Origin: Janibacter hoylei PVAS-1
Lineage (GTDB): Bacteria > Actinomycetota > Actinomycetes > Actinomycetales > Dermatophilaceae
DNA: 64,000 nucleotides
Direction: 5' to 3'
Assembly (NCBI RefSeq): GCF_000297495.1
Contig: NZ_ALWX01000003.1
Span: 1-64,000, forward strand
This document shows positions 59,321-64,000 of this stretch, one piece after another; position 1 is the stretch's first letter, and each line of letters begins with the position of its first letter. The position numbers and the translations under genes were made by a program. Under the pieces are notes generated by a model. It made no database searches. It had not been told where the DNA came from and was given only the letters and a program-made list of their open reading frames with translations.

Positions 59321-60064
59321 TCACAGTGCGCCCCGCGCCGCCTGGCGCAGGTCGGCGTTAAGCGTGCTGATGACGTCGAGCGGGATTTCCTTGGGGCACG
59401 CCGCAGCGCACTCACCGATGTTGGTGCAGCCACCGAAGCCCTCGAGGTCGTGCGTCTCGAGCATCTTGACGACGCGACCGCCACGCTCGGGCTGACCCTG
59501 CGGCAGCTCACCCAGGTGGGTGACCTTGGCGCCGAGGAAGAGCATGCCCGAGGCGTTGGGGCAGGCCGCGACGCAGGCGCCGCAGCCGATGCACTTGGCG
59601 GAGTCGAAGGCCCGGTCGGCCTTCTCCTTCGGCACCGGCACCGAGTGCGCCTCGGGCGCGGCGCCGGTGTTGACCGAGATGTACCCACCGGACTGGATGA
59701 TCCGGTCGAAGGCGCTGCGGTCGACGACGAGGTCACGGATCACCGGGAAGGCGTTGGCCCGCCACGGCTCGATCGTGATGGTCTCGCCGCTGCGGAAGGA
59801 GCGCATGTGCAGCTGACAGGTGGTCGTCCGCTCGGGGCCGTGGGCCTCTCCGGAGATCATCAGGCCGCACATGCCGCAGATGCCCTCGCGGCAGTCGCTG
59901 TCGAAGGCAATCGGCTCGGTGCCCTGGGCGATGAGCTGCTCGTTGAGGACGTCGAGCATCTCGAGGAAGGACATGTCCGGGGAGATGTCCTTGACCTCGT
60001 AGGTGACGAGTTCGCCCTTCGCCGTGGGTCCGGCCTGGCGCCAGATCTTGAGGGTCAGTTCCAT
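59321..60064 (-). CDS. sdhB: Succinate dehydrogenase iron-sulfur subunit
   Basis: 247 residues. N-terminal 2Fe-2S domain ([18 protein letters not shown] ... TTTCQLHM); C-terminal ferredoxin domain with [17 protein letters not shown] (4Fe-4S) and [16 protein letters not shown] (3Fe-4S/4Fe-4S ligands). Passes electrons from the SdhA FAD to haem/quinone in SdhC. Start [10 protein letters not shown], 2 bases after the sdhA stop. Sequence follows the sdhCAB (b558) type, not the four-subunit SdhCDAB type. Confidence 0.96.
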   Translation of the reverse strand: MELTLKIWRQAGPTAKGELVTYEVKDISPDMSFLEMLDVLNEQLIAQGTEPIAFDSDCREGICGMCGLMISGEAHGPERTTTCQLHMRSFRSGETITIEPWRANAFPVIRDLVVDRSAFDRIIQSGGYISVNTGAAPEAHSVPVPKEKADRAFDSAKCIGCGACVAACPNASGMLFLGAKVTHLGELPQGQPERGGRVVKMLETHDLEGFGGCTNIGECAAACPKEIPLDVISTLNADLRQAARGAL

Positions 60065-60066
60065 GC

Positions 60067-62059
<1,993 letters not shown>

Positions 62060-62075
62060 GTGTGGGTGCTCCTGC

Positions 62076-62789
62076 TCAGAGGCTGTCGATGAAGATGTAG
62101 ACCGGCGGGATGAGGAACCCGACGACGATGACGGCCGCGAGGACCGCACCGATGGCGCGTGCGCGAGCGCGGGCGACCGCGGTGCGGTTCAGGCCCATCG
62201 TCTGCGACGCGCTGTAGACGCCGTGGTAGAGGTGCATCCCGAGGGCCACCATCGCCAGCACGTAGATGAGCAGGACCCACCACATGGCGAAGGCCGCGCT
62301 GATCATCACGTAGGGCGACTCCTTGATCGCCTCGGACGAGGCCGACCCGTAGAGGTTCGGCTTGACGATCGTGAACTGGATGAGGTGGAAGATGACGAAG
62401 GCGAAGAGGGCCAGCCCGCCCCAGCGCATCGTGCGCGAGGCGAGGGTGGACCCCAGGTTCTTCTTCACCTGGTACTTCACCGGACGCGCGGCGTTGTTGC
62501 GCGCGATGAGCGTCAGGGCGGCGTAGACGTGGGCCACGAGCGCGAGGATCAGGACGATGCGCACAATCCACAGCAGACCCCCGTACGGGAGCATCGGCTC
62601 CCCGAAGGTGCGCAGGTGGTGCGCGTAGGTGTCGAAGGCATCCTGGCCGGCGAGGGCCTTGAGGTTGCCGTACATGTGCAGGAGCACATACAGGATGAAG
62701 ATGACGCCGGAGCCAGCCATGAGCATTTTCAGCCCGATGGAGGACGACGCCACCCCCTTCTTCTTCGCGGGGAGGGTCGTAGTAGCCAC
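62076..62789 (-). CDS. sdhC: Succinate dehydrogenase cytochrome b558 subunit
   Basis: Membrane anchor of 237 residues with five helices; the haem-ligating histidines fit in LLHMYGNLKALAG, HAHHLRTFGEPM-type YAHHLRTFG, LVAHVYAALTLIA, VIFHLIQFTIV and GMHLYHGVYSA, as in diheme b558 subunits. This type transfers electrons to menaquinone. The GTG at 62789 is preceded by TACCTT ending 6 bases upstream (62796-62801), so the sdhCAB mRNA is probably leaderless. Confidence 0.94.
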   Translation of the reverse strand: MATTTLPAKKKGVASSSIGLKMLMAGSGVIFILYVLLHMYGNLKALAGQDAFDTYAHHLRTFGEPMLPYGGLLWIVRIVLILALVAHVYAALTLIARNNAARPVKYQVKKNLGSTLASRTMRWGGLALFAFVIFHLIQFTIVKPNLYGSASSEAIKESPYVMISAAFAMWWVLLIYVLAMVALGMHLYHGVYSASQTMGLNRTAVARARARAIGAVLAAVIVVGFLIPPVYIFIDSL

Positions 62790-62930
62790 GGGGTCAAGGT
62801 ACCGCTTTGTGAGCGGGCACACGTCACCGGTCCGCCCCGCCACGGTGTGACATTGGCCCGGTTACCGTGACGTAATAGACAACACAGATGTCGCAAAAAT
62901 CGCCGGAATCCCGGAGAAGGATGATCACCT

Positions 62931-63611
62931 TTGGAGCCCACGCCGCCGCACACCCTCGTCTCCGCGACCACCCCGCGCGGCGAGATCGCCCTGCGCGAGC
63001 GCGAGACCGGCGACGGTGTCGTGCACGAGCTGGTCGTCGCCGGCGTCTTCGCCATGGACAGCGTCGACACCTCGACGGAGGTCGCGATGGCCCAGGAGTC
63101 GCTGGCCCGCACCTCGTCACCCGACCGCGTGCTCGTCGGCGGCCTCGGCCTGGGCTTCACCACCTGGCAGGTGCTCAAGGACAAGCGGGTGCGGCAGGTC
63201 GACGTCGTCGAGCTCGAGCCCGACCTCGTCGAGTGGGCCCGTCTCGGGCTGGCCCCCACGCTCGGTCTCGTCGCGCGGCACCCTCGGGTGCGGGTCCACG
63301 CCGGCGACATCGCACCGGTGCTGCGGGGCGCGGCCACTCCCTTCGGCCCCTGGGACCTCGTCCTGCTCGACGTCGACAACGGCCCGAGCTTCCTCGTCCA
63401 CGACGCCAACGCGCGCATCTACTCCCCCGATGCCCTCCGCTCCGCCGTCGACCAGCTCGCCCCCGGCGGCACCCTCGCCATCTGGGCTGCCCAGCGCGAG
63501 CCCGACCTCCTCACGACCCTGCAGCCCCTGGGCGCCACCGAGGAGATCCTCCTCGAGGTCGAGCGCGAAGGGCGCACACTCACCTACGCCCTCTACCTCA
63601 CCCGCCCCTGA
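62931..63611 (+). CDS. SpeE-like (spermidine synthase fold) methyltransferase-family protein
   Basis: 226 residues. VLVGGLGLGFTTWQVL is the SAM/dcSAM-binding loop, VDVVELEPDLVEWARLGL the second motif, and WDLVLLDVDNGPSFLV carries the catalytic-site Asp of the spermidine-synthase fold. It lacks the full N-terminal beta domain of SpeE, so a true polyamine role is uncertain. TTG start with GGAGAAGG about ten bases upstream. Divergent from sdhC; the gap of ~140 bases is AT-richer than its surroundings. Confidence 0.85.
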   Translation: MEPTPPHTLVSATTPRGEIALRERETGDGVVHELVVAGVFAMDSVDTSTEVAMAQESLARTSSPDRVLVGGLGLGFTTWQVLKDKRVRQVDVVELEPDLVEWARLGLAPTLGLVARHPRVRVHAGDIAPVLRGAATPFGPWDLVLLDVDNGPSFLVHDANARIYSPDALRSAVDQLAPGGTLAIWAAQREPDLLTTLQPLGATEEILLEVEREGRTLTYALYLTRP

Positions 63612-63633
63612 CCTGACCCCGGCTGGCCGGGTT

Positions 63634-63751
63634 GGGGACGGAGCGCGGGAAGGAGGCTTCGCTGGGCCGAAATCCTGCGTGCTCGCGTGGTCCGGTTGTC
63701 GTGCTCGACTTCGGCTTGATTCGCTCAGCCCCCTCCCCGCACCCCGTCCCC
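63634..63751 (-). repeat. Long-hairpin intergenic element, copy 2 (conserved core 63667-63720)
   Basis: Part of a 313-base gene-free stretch (63612-63924). Read on the minus strand, the core begins ATCAAGCCGAAGTC and ends ACGCAGGATTTCGG, matching copy 1 (4452-4507) in about 40 of 55 positions. The outer arms (plus 63634-63658 and 63727-63751) differ from those of copy 1 but pair along 25 bases. All four mismatches become G-U wobbles in minus-strand RNA and not in plus-strand RNA. The inner CCGAAGTC/GATTTCGG pairing also has one G-U. The orientation is sense for the partial gene ending at 63925. Confidence 0.6.
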
Positions 63752-63809
63752 GTCAGCCGGTAGCGGCCACGGCAGGGCCGGACGGGAGGTGGGGTCCGGC
63801 GCGAATCAA

Positions 63810-63868
63810 GGAAAAGTCCGGACTCCCTGCTCCAGGCGACGTCCTCGAGGAGTGGTCCGGACTTTTCC
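63810..63868. repeat. Inverted pair of 14-base sites containing TCCGGA
   Basis: GGAAAAGTCCGGAC (63810-63823) is repeated inverted as GTCCGGACTTTTCC (63855-63868), 31 bases apart. Each half also carries the palindrome GTCCGGAC. It could be a hairpin terminator of the adjacent genes or a double operator. It sits in the same gap as element copy 2. Confidence 0.65.
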
Positions 63869-63924
63869 CCAGCGCCGGGCCCGATCTCCCGGCCGGAACC
63901 CAGCTCAGCGAGGGTCGTCCGGGC

Positions 63925-64000
63925 TCAGCCGGCAGCAGCCGCCCTGGCAGCGGCCGGCAGGGCCGCGCGGATGGTCTCCAGGGCGTCCTCGTCGATGGCG
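63925..64000 (-). CDS. C-terminal end of a gene running off the window
   Basis: The minus-strand frame from the window edge to the stop at 63925-63927 encodes AIDEDALETIRAALPAAARA then AAAG, an Ala-rich helical C-terminus with normal codon use. Too short to assign. It is the probable upstream neighbour of element copy 2. Confidence 0.45.
   Translation of the reverse strand, partial: AIDEDALETIRAALPAAARAAAAG

Overview
The window is very GC-rich and densely coded, with genes on both strands. The gene content is that of an actinobacterium: mycothiol S-conjugate amidase (mca), a resuscitation-promoting factor with DUF348/G5 domains (rpfB), DUF501, DUF4307, an actinobacterial FtsB-like protein, the metG-tatD-rpfB-rsmA-ispE block and a sdhCAB operon of the diheme cytochrome b558 type. 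My best guess is Micrococcales, perhaps Intrasporangiaceae (Janibacter/Knoellia-like); the family is an inference. It looks like an ordinary chromosomal core region: I see no prophage, insertion sequence, CRISPR array or integrative element.

Layout. 1-5.4 kb: glmS-acpS-nnr (minus; cell-wall sugar and carrier-protein activation), divergent coaA, then a secreted lysozyme-like protein. 5.5-11.3 kb: PhoH/PIN ATPase, a short-chain Z-prenyl synthase, a TrhA/hemolysin III membrane protein, mca with a small membrane protein, DUF4307, greA. 11.3-22.3 kb: a WXG100-like protein, msrA, two lipoproteins, fadH, an SGNH hydrolase, a Bax1-I family protein with a coupled small ORF, metB-cbs transsulfuration, an iron-regulated siderophore-interacting protein, and an unusual tRNA with a UAA anticodon. 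22.3-32 kb: eno-ftsB-DUF501-ppx, a VOC-GNAT fusion, mfd-SurA-like lipoprotein-mazG. 32-41.3 kb: TPM and PspA pair, pth, rplY, an EamA exporter divergent from a CGNR regulator, glmU-prs. 41.3-48.1 kb: a histidine phosphatase, a broken ORF, two paralogous membrane-anchored beta-propeller proteins, tRNA-Gln, TetR, VOC, tam, MarR. 48.1-64 kb: metG-tatD-rpfB-rsmA-ispE-ABC-F, DUF4126, a TetR with a small membrane protein, a CPBP protease, sdhCAB with a lipoprotein, and a SpeE-like methyltransferase.

Cross-cutting observations. (1) About ten reading frames are interrupted by single-base indels, mostly in G or C runs, including genes expected to be intact such as eno, sdhA and rpfB. This points to residual sequencing error more than to real decay. 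(2) Two convergent intergenic regions (4.4-4.5 kb and 63.6-63.75 kb) carry related long hairpins with a conserved core of about 55 bases. The outer stems differ in sequence but both pair, and most mismatches are G-U wobbles when read in the core orientation. This is my best candidate for an undescribed structured element. (3) An AT-rich palindrome centred on CCTAGG occurs three times in tandem, at 31-32 bp period, in two intergenic spaces. (4) The heptamer CCCTTCG/CGAAGGG is several-fold over-represented on both strands and forms the arms of several terminators, as DNA-uptake sequences do elsewhere. (5) Many genes appear leaderless, with a -10-like hexamer ending 6-7 nt before the start codon.
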